DNA from: Erysipelotrichaceae bacterium
GTDB taxonomy: Bacteria; Bacillota_I; Bacilli_A; Erysipelotrichales; Erysipelotrichaceae
Length of the DNA stretch: 53,840 nt
NCBI GenBank assembly: GCA_017473265.1
Contig: JAFULQ010000019.1
Span: forward strand, 1-53,840
Direction of reading: 5' to 3'
Within the stretch, counting starts at the first letter, position 1. Each line of letters starts with the position of its first letter. Shown here piece by piece: positions 17,830 to 25,568 of the stretch. Made by a program: the position numbers and the translations under genes. The notes beneath the pieces were generated by a model. It ran no database searches. It worked only from the letters and a program-made list of their open reading frames with translations, and had not been told where the DNA came from.

Positions 17830-18600
17830 CTATAACCAACCTTTCTTTACACAATAATGATAAATACCATCATCTTTTACATGGCCACAAAAATCATCCG
17901 CAACTACTTTTAACTCATCCGTTGCATTTTCCATCGCAACACCCAAACCAACCGTTTGTAACATATCGACATCATTTCCAGCATCACCAAAAGCAACAGC
18001 TTCTTCTACGGTAAATCCAAAGTATTCTAACACTTTTTTGATGCCAGTTCCTTTACCACCATCTACAGGTACAATATCTCCAGCACGATCCCACCAAGCA
18101 GTTAATTTAGCACCAGGCGCATCTTTCATTAAAGCTTCATGTTCACTTGGTGTAGTACCCACCATAATTTGATAAACCTCTCCTTTAGAAAATTCATCAA
18201 AATCATCTACTACATTCACCAATTGATGAGAAATATTCATATAATCAATTAAATCTTGATCCTTACCATTGGCACACATACGTTCTAAACCAGCTAGTTC
18301 AACTGGTCTACCAATACTTGTCGCATTTTTGATAATTTGTTGTACATCTTGAGTAGGAATTGGATTATTAAAAATCAATTCTTCTTTTGTATAACAATAT
18401 GACCCATTAAACGTTAAATAGGCATCAAATTCTACACCTTGGAAATCTGGCAATATAAGCGGAGGTCTACCTGTCGCAATACAAATCTTTATTCCATTAT
18501 CTTGTAATTGATGTAACATGTTAACAGTTGTCTCAGTCATCAATTTATTTTCAATATTTTTTAATGTTCCATCAAAATCAAAAAAAGCTATTTTTATCAT
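17830..18600 (-). CDS. Cof-type HAD-IIB phosphatase
   Basis: Cytoplasmic sugar-phosphate or flavin-nucleotide phosphatase of 256 aa. HAD motifs in order: FFDFDGTL (nucleophile Asp at residue 8), IATGRPP (about 40), a Lys in GGKGTGIKK, and AVAFGDAGNDVDML (about 205) with the metal Asp residues. The type IIB cap lies between motifs II and III. Start is ATG 18600, 6 bases after GAGGGA; the ATG at 18606 abuts the ribosome site. First gene of the operon with the lipoprotein and thioesterase. Substrate unknown. Confidence 0.87.
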   Translation of the reverse strand: MIKIAFFDFDGTLKNIENKLMTETTVNMLHQLQDNGIKICIATGRPPLILPDFQGVEFDAYLTFNGSYCYTKEELIFNNPIPTQDVQQIIKNATSIGRPVELAGLERMCANGKDQDLIDYMNISHQLVNVVDDFDEFSKGEVYQIMVGTTPSEHEALMKDAPGAKLTAWWDRAGDIVPVDGGKGTGIKKVLEYFGFTVEEAVAFGDAGNDVDMLQTVGLGVAMENATDELKVVADDFCGHVKDDGIYHYCVKKGWL

Positions 18601-18614
18601 GCACATTCCCTCAT

Positions 18615-18643
18615 TTGTGATAATTTTACCACATATTTATACT
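18615..18643 (+). promoter_or_regulatory. Promoter of the DUF1292 gene
   Basis: TTGTGA (18615-18620), 17-base spacer, TATACT (18638-18643). The predicted transcript starts near 18650, 30 bases before the ATG. Confidence 0.5.
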
Positions 18644-18680
18644 TGTTGTGTTATAGTAAATACAGATGGAGGTATTCTTT

Positions 18681-18953
18681 ATGACAGACTATTTAGTTGG
18701 AGAAACATTATCATTTGAAAATGAAGAAGGTAAAGAACTAGAATTAGAAATTATTGATATCTTTGATTACAATGGAGACATTATTTTCTGTTTGGCATTC
18801 AAAGAAAATGATGATTCTTTATATATTATGAAAGCTGTTGCGGATAGTGAAGATACCTTTGATCCTGTAACAGATGAAGAATATGATATGTTTTATCAAA
18901 TGTATGTACAAAGAGCTGAACAATTAGAAGAAGATTCACAATATTGGAGTTAA
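18681..18953 (+). CDS. DUF1292 family protein (YrzB-like)
   Basis: Small acidic protein of 90 aa. It matches DUF1292, a short family common in Bacillota with no known role: NEEGKELELEIIDIFDYNGDIIFCLAF, in two strands, then DDSLYIMKAV and an acidic C-terminal helix. In other genomes it often sits near ruvX; that context is absent here. GGAGG at 18668-18672 is 8 bases before ATG 18681, so the longer frame from 18666 is not the start. Confidence 0.82.
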   Translation: MTDYLVGETLSFENEEGKELELEIIDIFDYNGDIIFCLAFKENDDSLYIMKAVADSEDTFDPVTDEEYDMFYQMYVQRAEQLEEDSQYWS

Positions 18954-18958
18954 TGAAA

Positions 18959-18983
18959 AAAGAGTATCGCATCGATACTCTTT
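18959..18983. terminator. Bidirectional terminator between DUF1292 gene and feo operon
   Basis: Perfect 11-bp stem AAAGAGTATCG/CGATACTCTTT (18959-18969, 18973-18983) with loop CAT; runs of A and T flank it on both sides. Confidence 0.78.
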
Positions 18984-19140
18984 ACTTTTTCATTGAAGGA
19001 CAAGATTTCTTGCCACAAGCTTTGGCATGTGGACAACCAATACACTTCGCTCCATTTTTCTTTTCTTTAATGATATAGGCAATCGCTACTACTAGAATAA
19101 TAGCTAATATAACGATAACTATGATATCCTTGCTATTCAT
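18982..19140 (-). CDS. FeoB-associated Cys-rich membrane protein
   Basis: A 52-aa protein missed by a normal length cut-off. One N-terminal membrane helix (DIIVIVILAIILVVAIAYII) is followed by a basic, Cys-rich tail with GAKCIGCPHAKACGKKSCP. This matches the small family encoded after feoB in many anaerobic Bacillota and is thought to assist Fe2+ uptake, possibly as an iron-binding or redox tail. GAGGTG lies just upstream of ATG 19140, and the feoB stop is 9 bases away, so it is the third gene of the feo operon. Confidence 0.85.
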   Translation of the reverse strand: MNSKDIIVIVILAIILVVAIAYIIKEKKNGAKCIGCPHAKACGKKSCPSMKK

Positions 19141-19149
19141 AGAGCACCT

Positions 19150-21120
19150 CTATTTTGCTTTCTTAATTAAATAAACAATATAAGCTACGATTGCACCTAC
19201 AATAACCAAACCAGGGACAAAACCTGTACCTACTGTTTTAGTAGTTAATAAGGTACCTACTTGATATACAACAAAAGCTACTGTATACCCTGTCGCAAAT
19301 TGTAAGCCAACTCCACCCCAGAACCATTTACGGTCATTGATTTCTGAGTTCATAGCACCTAATGCCGCAAAACATGGAGGTGTAAATAAGTTAAACATTA
19401 AATACGCTAAAGCAGCTGCTTTAGTTAACCCCATCGCAAGAGCTACTTCATTTGCGCCAGAAGTTAAAATCAATTCATCAACATTAATAAAGTTTGTTAG
19501 AGAATAACATACTGCTAATGTTCCTACTACATTTTCTTTCGCAATAAAGCCTGTAATTGCGGCTGCAGCTAATTGCCAAGCACCAAAGCCTAATGGAATT
19601 AATAATATCGCAAATGGATTGGCAATAGATGCTAGAATAGAAGTCGCTTCCATACCTTCTTCAACCAATTCCAATTTCCAGTTGAAAGACTGCATAATTT
19701 GTACCACAGTATTACATACCAAAATAATCGTTCCCGCTTTTACAATATACGCTTGACCACGAGACAACATAGAAATACATGCTCTTTTTAAACTTGGAAG
19801 TTTATATTCTGGTTGTTCCATAATGAAGAACGATTTACGAGAATTGTATCCAGCAATCTTATTTACCAATAATGCTCCAAAGAAAATAAGTGCCATTCCC
19901 ATAAAGTACATAAGTGGACCTACCCAACTAGAACCTGGGAAGAATACACCAACAAATAAAGCAATAACTGGTAGTTTCGCACCACATGGCATAAATGGTG
20001 TTAACATCGCAGTTGCTCTGCGTTCTCTTTCATTACGAATTGTACGACAAGCCATAACTCCAGGAATTGCACAGCCTGTACCAATTACCATTGGAATAAC
20101 AGACTTACCAGATAATCCTACTTTTTTGAAAATAGGATCTAATACCACCGTTGCACGAGCCATATATCCACAATCTTCTAATAAAGCAATTAAGAAATAC
20201 ATCACCATTACTAGTGGTAGGAAACCAACAACAGCTCCTACTCCACCAATCATACCATCAACCAATAATGCATATAAGAATGGATTCACATCAGTAAGCA
20301 TTTCACCAACCCAACCTTGGAAAGTTTCAATCCAGCCAACTAATACATCAGCTAACCATACACCCAATCCACTTTCATGTTGAGAAATCATGAATACTCC
20401 ATAGATAACAACCGCAAAAATTAGTAATCCTAAAATTGGATGTGTTACAATCTCGTCTAATTTATCTTGCCAAGTTTCATCGCTTGTTAATACTTTTCTA
20501 GTTTCAATTGTTTTTACAAGATCATTCACAAAGGCAAAACGTTTTCTATCTGCAGCTTCTACTTCTTTTTTATTTGTTAAATCGACATTTCCCATAACAA
20601 ATGGTGCAGTTTGTGATTTACCTTTTAAAGACACAGCCATTTCTACAACAGCTTTTAAACCAGCATTTGATGCATCTTCCGCAACTGTAGAAATCACAGG
20701 ACACCCTAATTTCTTAGATAATGCTTCCACATCAATTTCAGTTTCTTTCTTATCCGTAATATCAATCTTATTCAACGCCACAACTACTGGAATTCCTAAC
20801 TCCAATAATTGTGTAGTAAAGAACAAACTACGACTTAAATTCGTAGAATCCACGATATTAATAATCACATCTGGTTTCTCATTTTTAACATAACTACTTG
20901 TAATACTTTCTTCTTGTGTAAATGGAGACATTGAATATGCGCCTGGTAAATCTACCGCAATCAATTCTTCATTACCACTATAATAATTCTTTTTAATTTT
21001 ATATTCTTTCTTTTCTACGGTTACTCCCGCCCAGTTTCCAACACGTTCATTTCTACCCGTGATGGCATTGAATAGTGTTGTTTTTCCACTGTTTGGATTT
21101 CCTGTTAATGCTATTCTCAT
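19150..21120 (-). CDS. feoB: Ferrous iron transporter FeoB
   Basis: GTP-gated Fe2+ importer of the cytoplasmic membrane, 656 aa. The N-terminal G domain shows G1 GNPNSGKTT (7-15), G3 DLPGAYS (about 58-64) and G4 NKID (about 117-120), then a helical spacer. The membrane part holds the two Gate motifs with conserved Cys: GTGCAIPGVMACRTI and PFMPCGAKLPV. It is shorter than the E. coli protein (773 aa), as in many Firmicutes. GGGAGGA precedes ATG. Encoded after feoA, with an operator-like palindrome in the gap. Confidence 0.95.
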   Translation of the reverse strand: MRIALTGNPNSGKTTLFNAITGRNERVGNWAGVTVEKKEYKIKKNYYSGNEELIAVDLPGAYSMSPFTQEESITSSYVKNEKPDVIINIVDSTNLSRSLFFTTQLLELGIPVVVALNKIDITDKKETEIDVEALSKKLGCPVISTVAEDASNAGLKAVVEMAVSLKGKSQTAPFVMGNVDLTNKKEVEAADRKRFAFVNDLVKTIETRKVLTSDETWQDKLDEIVTHPILGLLIFAVVIYGVFMISQHESGLGVWLADVLVGWIETFQGWVGEMLTDVNPFLYALLVDGMIGGVGAVVGFLPLVMVMYFLIALLEDCGYMARATVVLDPIFKKVGLSGKSVIPMVIGTGCAIPGVMACRTIRNERERRATAMLTPFMPCGAKLPVIALFVGVFFPGSSWVGPLMYFMGMALIFFGALLVNKIAGYNSRKSFFIMEQPEYKLPSLKRACISMLSRGQAYIVKAGTIILVCNTVVQIMQSFNWKLELVEEGMEATSILASIANPFAILLIPLGFGAWQLAAAAITGFIAKENVVGTLAVCYSLTNFINVDELILTSGANEVALAMGLTKAAALAYLMFNLFTPPCFAALGAMNSEINDRKWFWGGVGLQFATGYTVAFVVYQVGTLLTTKTVGTGFVPGLVIVGAIVAYIVYLIKKAK

Positions 21121-21134
21121 TGTTTCCTCCCATA

Positions 21135-21150
21135 GTTAGTTTAAACTAAC
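21135..21150. promoter_or_regulatory. feoB operator-like palindrome, GTTAG-N6-CTAAC
   Basis: GTTAGTTTAAACTAAC, inside a perfect 18-bp palindrome AGTTAGTTTAAACTAACT (21134-21151), 15 bases upstream of feoB. It shares half-sites and spacing with two copies upstream of feoA. Half-sites resemble those of DtxR/IdeR-type iron regulators; the regulator is inferred. Confidence 0.6.
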
Positions 21151-21160
21151 TGTTACTCAA

Positions 21161-21185
21161 AATAATAATGGTGCTAACCACCATT
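21161..21185 (-). terminator. Hairpin between feoA and feoB
   Basis: Seven-bp stem AATGGTG/CACCATT (21167-21173, 21179-21185), 5-base loop, then ATTATTTT on the minus strand. It could partly terminate after feoA. Confidence 0.5.
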
Positions 21186-21186
21186 G

Positions 21187-21399
21187 TTAAATAATAATCG
21201 CTTCCGCTAATTGATAGTCAATGCTATAGCGTCCATCTTTAATAGCAACCACGCATACCCCTTTACGATGAGCAACCACCGTGATTGGTTCACCACTATA
21301 ACATCCTAACGAAAAAAGAAAGGCATTCAATTCATCATCATCTGTTTGAATCGCTTGAATAATATATTCTTGACCAATATTTGCGTCTTTCAATACCAT
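21187..21399 (-). CDS. feoA: Ferrous iron transport protein A (FeoA)
   Basis: A 70-aa SH3-like cytoplasmic protein that assists FeoB. Typical features: N-terminal ANIGQEY, the LFSLGCYSGEPITVVAHRKG core where relatives have LxxLGLxPG, and the C-terminal RYSIDYQLAEAI strand. AAGGTG lies upstream of ATG 21399. First gene of feoA-feoB-Cys-rich protein, behind a strong promoter with two operator-like palindromes. Confidence 0.92.
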   Translation of the reverse strand: MVLKDANIGQEYIIQAIQTDDDELNAFLFSLGCYSGEPITVVAHRKGVCVVAIKDGRYSIDYQLAEAIII

Positions 21400-21422
21400 C
21401 TTTTTTCACCTTACCTTTTTTA

Positions 21423-21438
21423 GTTAGGCTTAACTAAC
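21423..21438. promoter_or_regulatory. feoA operator-like palindrome at the transcription start
   Basis: GTTAGGCTTAACTAAC: the GTTAG-N6-CTAAC pattern, covering the predicted start of the feoA transcript just downstream of the -10 box. Confidence 0.6.
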
Positions 21439-21444
21439 AAGCAT

Positions 21445-21473
21445 ATGTTAGCATAGACTAACTCAAGTGTCAA
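21445..21473 (-). promoter_or_regulatory. feoA promoter
   Basis: On the minus strand a consensus TTGACA (21473-21468), 17-base spacer, TAACAT (21450-21445). The palindromes at 21447-21462 and 21423-21438 overlap the spacer/-10 and the start point, the right place for repression. Confidence 0.75.
21447..21462. promoter_or_regulatory. feoA operator-like palindrome in the promoter spacer
   Basis: GTTAGCATAGACTAAC, the third GTTAG-N6-CTAAC copy, 24 bases from the second copy and overlapping the feoA -10 box. Confidence 0.6.
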
Positions 21474-21487
21474 CCAAAATTTCCCAC

Positions 21488-21513
21488 TAAAAAAGGATTC
21501 TTAAAGAATCCTT
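21488..21513 (-). terminator. Terminator of the ribokinase-methyltransferase-MATE operon
   Basis: Eight-bp stem AAGGATTC/GAATCCTT (21493-21500, 21506-21513), loop TTAAA, then TTTTTAG on the minus strand; overlaps the MATE stop codon. Confidence 0.72.
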
Positions 21514-22855
21514 AGATGTATTCATAACGTTTGCGATATGCAAAAATAAATGCCAACGTGATAAACATCGATATACCTTCCGCAAAAACAATGGACCACC
21601 ATACTCCATCAATATCCCATAGTAATGGTAATGCATAAACAAAGATTACTTGTAAGATAACTGTTCTTTCAATGGATAAAATAGCGGATATTAAGCCATT
21701 ATTTAAAGCTGTAAACATACTTGAACCAAAGATACCAATTCCACTAAATACAAAGGATATGGAGAAGATTCTAAATGCATGAATGGTCATATCCATTAGT
21801 TGTTGGTCATAGCTCGTGAAAATGAAAGCTAATGGTTTCGCTAATACTTCTGCAGATACTAACATCATTATAGATACCAATGTCATTAAAATCATCGATT
21901 TCTTAAAGATATTCTTTAATTCATCGGTGTTTTTAGCACCGTAGTGATATCCAATAATTGGAGAAGTACCCATACAATAACCAAAGAAAATCGCAATAAA
22001 TATCATATTTACATACATAATGACACCATATGCCGCAACACCATCATTACCCGCATACTTTAATAATTGTAGATTAAATAAAATACCTACAATGGACATC
22101 GAAATATTGGATAAGAATTCACTAGAACCATTGGTACAGGCTTTCCCTAAGGCTTTAAAATTAATTTGCGGTTTACCTAATCTTAAAATCCAATGTTCCG
22201 TCACAAACAAATACATTGGTGTTAAAGAACCTACAAGTTGTCCCATAATCGTTGCTAGAGCAGCACCAGCAATGCCCCACTTAAACAACGCAATAAACAA
22301 GGCATCAAAAATAATATTCGTTACACCAGCCATAACTGTAATTCTAAAATTCACTTTTGGTTGTTCAGCGGTAATTAAGAAACCTTGGAACGTATATTGT
22401 AAAGAAAAGAAAATATTGCCAATCATCATAATACGACCATAGACTATCGCATGTTTCAATACCTCTCCTTCAGCACCTAAAAATGATGCAATTTGTGGTA
22501 CTAACACAAAACCAATAAGTGCAAATATCGCACTAATAACAATCATGAAATAGACAAAGAACGAAAATAAACGATTGGCTTTTTCATTTTCACCTTCACC
22601 TAAGGTTTTCGCAATTAATGCCGAACCTCCAATACCAATCATATTACCCACAGCACCTAAGATAATAATAAATGGCATAATGATATTTAATCCTGTAAAA
22701 GGATCTTTTCCTACAAAATTTGAAACAAAGAAGCCATCAACCACTCCATAAATCGAAGTAAAAATCATACTCGCAATACTGGGTAAAACAAATTGTAACA
22801 AACGTTTATAGGTAAAATGATCCGATAATTGAATTTGTTGTTTCATAAATGTCAT
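21512..22855 (-). CDS. MATE-family exporter
   Basis: Integral membrane protein of 447 aa with about twelve membrane helices. FVLPSIASMIFTSIYGVVDG near residue 24, GIGGSALIAKTLGEGENEKA near 75 and GTSPIIGYHYGAKNTDELK in the second half are MatE features of the clade near MepA-like proteins. The start is ATG 22855, close behind GAGG, or ATG 22846; both are possible. Its start directly follows the methyltransferase stop, so it is the last gene of that operon. Substrate unknown. Confidence 0.86.
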   Translation of the reverse strand: MTFMKQQIQLSDHFTYKRLLQFVLPSIASMIFTSIYGVVDGFFVSNFVGKDPFTGLNIIMPFIIILGAVGNMIGIGGSALIAKTLGEGENEKANRLFSFFVYFMIVISAIFALIGFVLVPQIASFLGAEGEVLKHAIVYGRIMMIGNIFFSLQYTFQGFLITAEQPKVNFRITVMAGVTNIIFDALFIALFKWGIAGAALATIMGQLVGSLTPMYLFVTEHWILRLGKPQINFKALGKACTNGSSEFLSNISMSIVGILFNLQLLKYAGNDGVAAYGVIMYVNMIFIAIFFGYCMGTSPIIGYHYGAKNTDELKNIFKKSMILMTLVSIMMLVSAEVLAKPLAFIFTSYDQQLMDMTIHAFRIFSISFVFSGIGIFGSSMFTALNNGLISAILSIERTVILQVIFVYALPLLWDIDGVWWSIVFAEGISMFITLAFIFAYRKRYEYI

Positions 22856-23587
22856 TTACCTCTTTCTAGCTTTAACTAACAACATCATTGGGCGACGCAT
22901 TTCATGAATCATATCTGGTTGTTTTAACATCTCTTCATTTGGACATACTTCTTGGATTGTTTCAATAACAAAACCACAAACAATTAACTCATTGATAATT
23001 TGTGTCAAAGTATGATGATATTTTTGAATATCACAGCCTAAAAATTGTGTATTTCGTTTATTTGAATAGTAATACATATCGATAGCCCAATACTCAATAT
23101 CCCCTTGTGCATTATAAATCCAATCTTGATTAATACCTGCAGTAAATACAGGATGTTCGATATTGAATATAAACTCACCATTAGGTTTTAAAGTTTGGTA
23201 CACTTTACGATAGACTGCTGTTAAATCTTCGACATAATGTAATACTAGATTCGAAAACACCATATCAAATGTGTTTGTTGGATAATTATACTCTTCTAAA
23301 TTACATATATGATATTCAATCTTAGGGTGTGTATGCTTCATTTTAGCAGTTTCTATCATTTTTTTACTGCAATCAATAGCAATTACTTTATTAGCACCAC
23401 AATCAACAAAATACTGACTATGCCATCCATATCCACAACCTAAATCTAAAATTTGTTTGTCTTTGATTTCTGGTAACATATTTTCTAAAAGATACCATTC
23501 ACCTGCGCAAGATAAGCCATATTGACTTCTCTGCATTTTCGCATAGGCATCAAAAAATGTTTCATCATCATAATGATTTATTGACAT
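22856..23587 (-). CDS. Class I SAM-dependent methyltransferase
   Basis: Cytoplasmic Rossmann-fold methyltransferase of 243 aa. SAM-binding motif I is QILDLGCGYGWHSQYF (about 46-61), the acidic residue after strand 2 is in VIAIDCSKKM, and FDMVFSNLVLHYVED carries motif post-I/II; NGEFIFNIEHPVF follows. This is the Methyltransf_11-like type; the acceptor is not predictable. Its start overlaps the end of the ribokinase gene by 10 bp, showing tight coupling. Confidence 0.85.
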   Translation of the reverse strand: MSINHYDDETFFDAYAKMQRSQYGLSCAGEWYLLENMLPEIKDKQILDLGCGYGWHSQYFVDCGANKVIAIDCSKKMIETAKMKHTHPKIEYHICNLEEYNYPTNTFDMVFSNLVLHYVEDLTAVYRKVYQTLKPNGEFIFNIEHPVFTAGINQDWIYNAQGDIEYWAIDMYYYSNKRNTQFLGCDIQKYHHTLTQIINELIVCGFVIETIQEVCPNEEMLKQPDMIHEMRRPMMLLVKARKR

Positions 23588-24513
23588 TTAGTAACCTCAT
23601 GTAAAAAATTATCAATTTCTTCTCTTGTTGGCATAGATACTGTTGTACCAATTTTTTGTACAGATAAAGCTGCTAAAGCATTCGCAAAACGAGCTGCTTC
23701 CCAAATATCTTTACCTTCACTCAACGCACATAAGAAGCCACCATTAAAGGCATCCCCCGCACCTGTTGTATCAATAGCATGCACTTTAAATGCTTCTACA
23801 ATATCTTCTTTGTCATTTGTAGAAACAAAGACACCACGACCACCTAAAGTAATCACAACCACTTCAACACCTTTAGATTTGATAATTCTAGCAGCTTCCT
23901 TAGCCGCTTCTAAACCATCAATCGTAATACCCGTCATCTCTTCAGCTTCTACTTCATTTGGAGTAACCATATATACTTTAGACAAGAAGTCATCACTCAT
24001 TGGTGCATAAGGAGCCGTATTCACAATAACCTTCACATTGTGTTTTCTAGCCAATTCTACGATACGTTCATTCGCATCTTGATTTACTTCTAATTGCAAT
24101 AATACATATTCACAATCTTTTAATACTTCTTCTACTTTATTCGTATCATCTTCATTTAATAAATTACATGTACCTGGTACAATTACGATTTCATTTTGAC
24201 CACTTTCTTCATGTACCATAATCAATGCACATCCAGTACTAGAAGCATCTGTTTGAATTATATATTCAGTAGGCATATTTAAATTCTTCATTGTGTCCAA
24301 AATAATACCCGCAAAAGCATCTTTACCTACTTTTGTAATCATTGTTACATTCGCATTTGCTTTATGAGCAGCTACCGCTTGATTAAACCCTTTACCACCA
24401 GGCCCCATTTGAAACATAGAACCTTTTAATGTTTCACCAGCCACTGGAAAACGTGGTGTACGTGCCATTAAATCTACAAAAAAACTACCAAATACTGCGA
24501 CTTTACTTGCCAT
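23578..24513 (-). CDS. rbsK: Ribokinase (PfkB family)
   Basis: Cytoplasmic ATP-dependent sugar kinase, 311 aa, probably making ribose-5-phosphate. The N-terminal VFGSFFVDLMARTPRFPVAG and GPGGKGFNQAVAAHKANANV match ribokinase substrate and lid motifs; the C-terminal DTTGAGDAFNGGF holds the catalytic Asp and anion hole, followed by the potassium-site region. Start ATG 24513 has GAGGA 8 bases upstream; the ATG at 24519 is too close. No ribose transporter is nearby, so the substrate (ribose, deoxyribose or a nucleoside) is uncertain. Confidence 0.82.
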   Translation of the reverse strand: MASKVAVFGSFFVDLMARTPRFPVAGETLKGSMFQMGPGGKGFNQAVAAHKANANVTMITKVGKDAFAGIILDTMKNLNMPTEYIIQTDASSTGCALIMVHEESGQNEIVIVPGTCNLLNEDDTNKVEEVLKDCEYVLLQLEVNQDANERIVELARKHNVKVIVNTAPYAPMSDDFLSKVYMVTPNEVEAEEMTGITIDGLEAAKEAARIIKSKGVEVVVITLGGRGVFVSTNDKEDIVEAFKVHAIDTTGAGDAFNGGFLCALSEGKDIWEAARFANALAALSVQKIGTTVSMPTREEIDNFLHEVTKCQ

Positions 24514-24550
24514 AATCATTTCCTCAATTCTTTTTTATTATTTTACCATA

Positions 24551-24581
24551 CAAAAAAGAGATATTCCTAACGAATATCTCT
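24551..24581 (-). terminator. Terminator after the small His/Cys protein gene
   Basis: Perfect 10-bp stem AGAGATATTC/GAATATCTCT (24557-24566, 24572-24581), loop CTAAC, then TTTTTTG on the minus strand. Overlaps the TAG of the small gene. Confidence 0.75.
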
Positions 24582-24768
24582 ATGTACCTTTACCATTACA
24601 CTTTTTATCATGTGGAACCAAACGGTTTCCACAATAGTGTTGTCGATTATAAAAATTCTGTGTATTAAACTCCTGCATATCTCGATCATCATCAATATCT
24701 TCAGACAAATTCTCAAACTCATCTTCTTCAACATGAAAATATACATACTTAGGATCCTTCTTATCCAT
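24580..24768 (-). CDS. Small acidic protein with His/Cys-containing tail
   Basis: A 62-aa protein I do not recognise. The first two thirds are acidic (FENLSEDIDDDRD); the end, HYCGNRLVPHDKKCNGKG, has H-x-C and H-x3-C spaced like a weak metal-binding knuckle. ATG 24768 has GAGGTG 6 bases upstream and the gene ends in its own terminator, which is the main support that it is real. An overlapping frame (24567-24773) was rejected. Function unknown. Confidence 0.6.
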   Translation of the reverse strand: MDKKDPKYVYFHVEEDEFENLSEDIDDDRDMQEFNTQNFYNRQHYCGNRLVPHDKKCNGKGT

Positions 24769-24836
24769 ACCACTCACCTCAAGATATAGTATGAAACTAG
24801 AATACGAAAATATTCACTCGTTTTATGTCGATATAA

Positions 24837-24980
24837 CTATCTATTTGCATATTTCACTATAGAAGAAACTAATAATACAATCCCCAATGTAAAACATACA
24901 CAGCCAACGATAGTATCTAATCGATTCGCAAAATAGCCAATCATCACACTTCCAATACCAATAGTAAGTATTCTCTTCAT
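24837..24980 (-). CDS. Tiny two-helix membrane protein coupled to XRE regulator
   Basis: A 47-aa hydrophobic protein: a first helix ILTIGIGSVMIGYF, a short NRLDT turn, and a second helix IVGCVCFTLGIVLLVSSIV. Its ATG (24980-24978) overlaps the TGA of the XRE gene in an ATGA junction, and GGTGG lies upstream within the XRE gene, so it is translated by coupling. Such small membrane partners of XRE regulators exist, but I do not recognise this family. Confidence 0.65.
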   Translation of the reverse strand: MKRILTIGIGSVMIGYFANRLDTIVGCVCFTLGIVLLVSSIVKYANR

Positions 24981-25492
24981 TCTTCATCCACCATTTGTAC
25001 TTTCAGCCACTTTCTAGTAGTTTTAACACTATATTGCAAAGTATATTCTCCACATCCTTGAAGTATAGCATTATGAATATTCATTATTTCCTGGGTAATC
25101 TTTTCTTCATTTGCATACCATCCTAAAAATATTGTAGAATCCTTACCTTCATACACACCAAATAAAGCATATGCAGGTGCACGTTTACCACCGCTCATTT
25201 TCTTAGATGAAACAATAGAAACACATCTAGCAAGCACATTTTCATGAGGTGATGTAATTAAAATGGCTTTGGATGTAGTTGATGTTTGTTTTTCAACTTC
25301 AATATCTAATAAATAATCCAAAGAAACATTTAACTTTTTTGCTAGTATTATCAATTTCTCTACTTCAGGATACCCATCACCCAATTCCCATTTAGACACC
25401 GCTTGACGACTGACTGCTAACATATACGCTAATTCTTCTTGCGATAATTGTTTCTCTTTTCGTACATATTTTAACTTTTCAGCAAAACTCAT
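24977..25492 (-). CDS. XRE-family regulator with C-terminal sensing-type domain
   Basis: A 171-aa DNA-binding protein. Residues 5-60 are a helix-turn-helix of the Cro/C1 type (LSQEELAYMLAVSRQAVSKWELGDGYPEVEKL). Residues 75-171 are an alpha/beta domain without a family name that I know, including KKMSGGKRAPAYALFGVYEG. AGGAGG precedes ATG 25492. The upstream gap has nested inverted repeats around a TATAAT, consistent with autoregulation. It overlaps a tiny membrane protein gene by 4 bp. Confidence 0.83.
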   Translation of the reverse strand: MSFAEKLKYVRKEKQLSQEELAYMLAVSRQAVSKWELGDGYPEVEKLIILAKKLNVSLDYLLDIEVEKQTSTTSKAILITSPHENVLARCVSIVSSKKMSGGKRAPAYALFGVYEGKDSTIFLGWYANEEKITQEIMNIHNAILQGCGEYTLQYSVKTTRKWLKVQMVDEE

Positions 25493-25505
25493 CCTAATTT
25501 CCTCC

Positions 25506-25536
25506 TATCTATATTTAGATTATAGATATTTTCTAT
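25506..25536 (-). promoter_or_regulatory. Inverted repeats around the XRE gene -10 box
   Basis: TATCTATA-N7-TATAGATA (25506-25513, 25521-25528) overlaps a second repeat ATAGA-N5-TCTAT (25522-25536). The minus-strand -10 TATAAT lies at 25524-25519. This fits an operator for the XRE regulator. Confidence 0.45.
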
Positions 25537-25568
25537 GAGGAATCTACCAACTTATATTTGCATTTTAG

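Noticed and set aside
19823-20383. 186-codon open frame on the + strand
   Set aside because: Lies antisense within feoB, whose protein is fully conserved; no ribosome site and no recognisable product.
22020-22442. 140-codon open frame on the + strand
   Set aside because: Antisense to a clear MATE gene, no start signals and no domain.
24567-24773. 68-codon minus-strand frame overlapping the small His/Cys gene
   Set aside because: No ribosome site at its start, runs into the terminator stem; the 24580-24768 frame has a proper site and stop.
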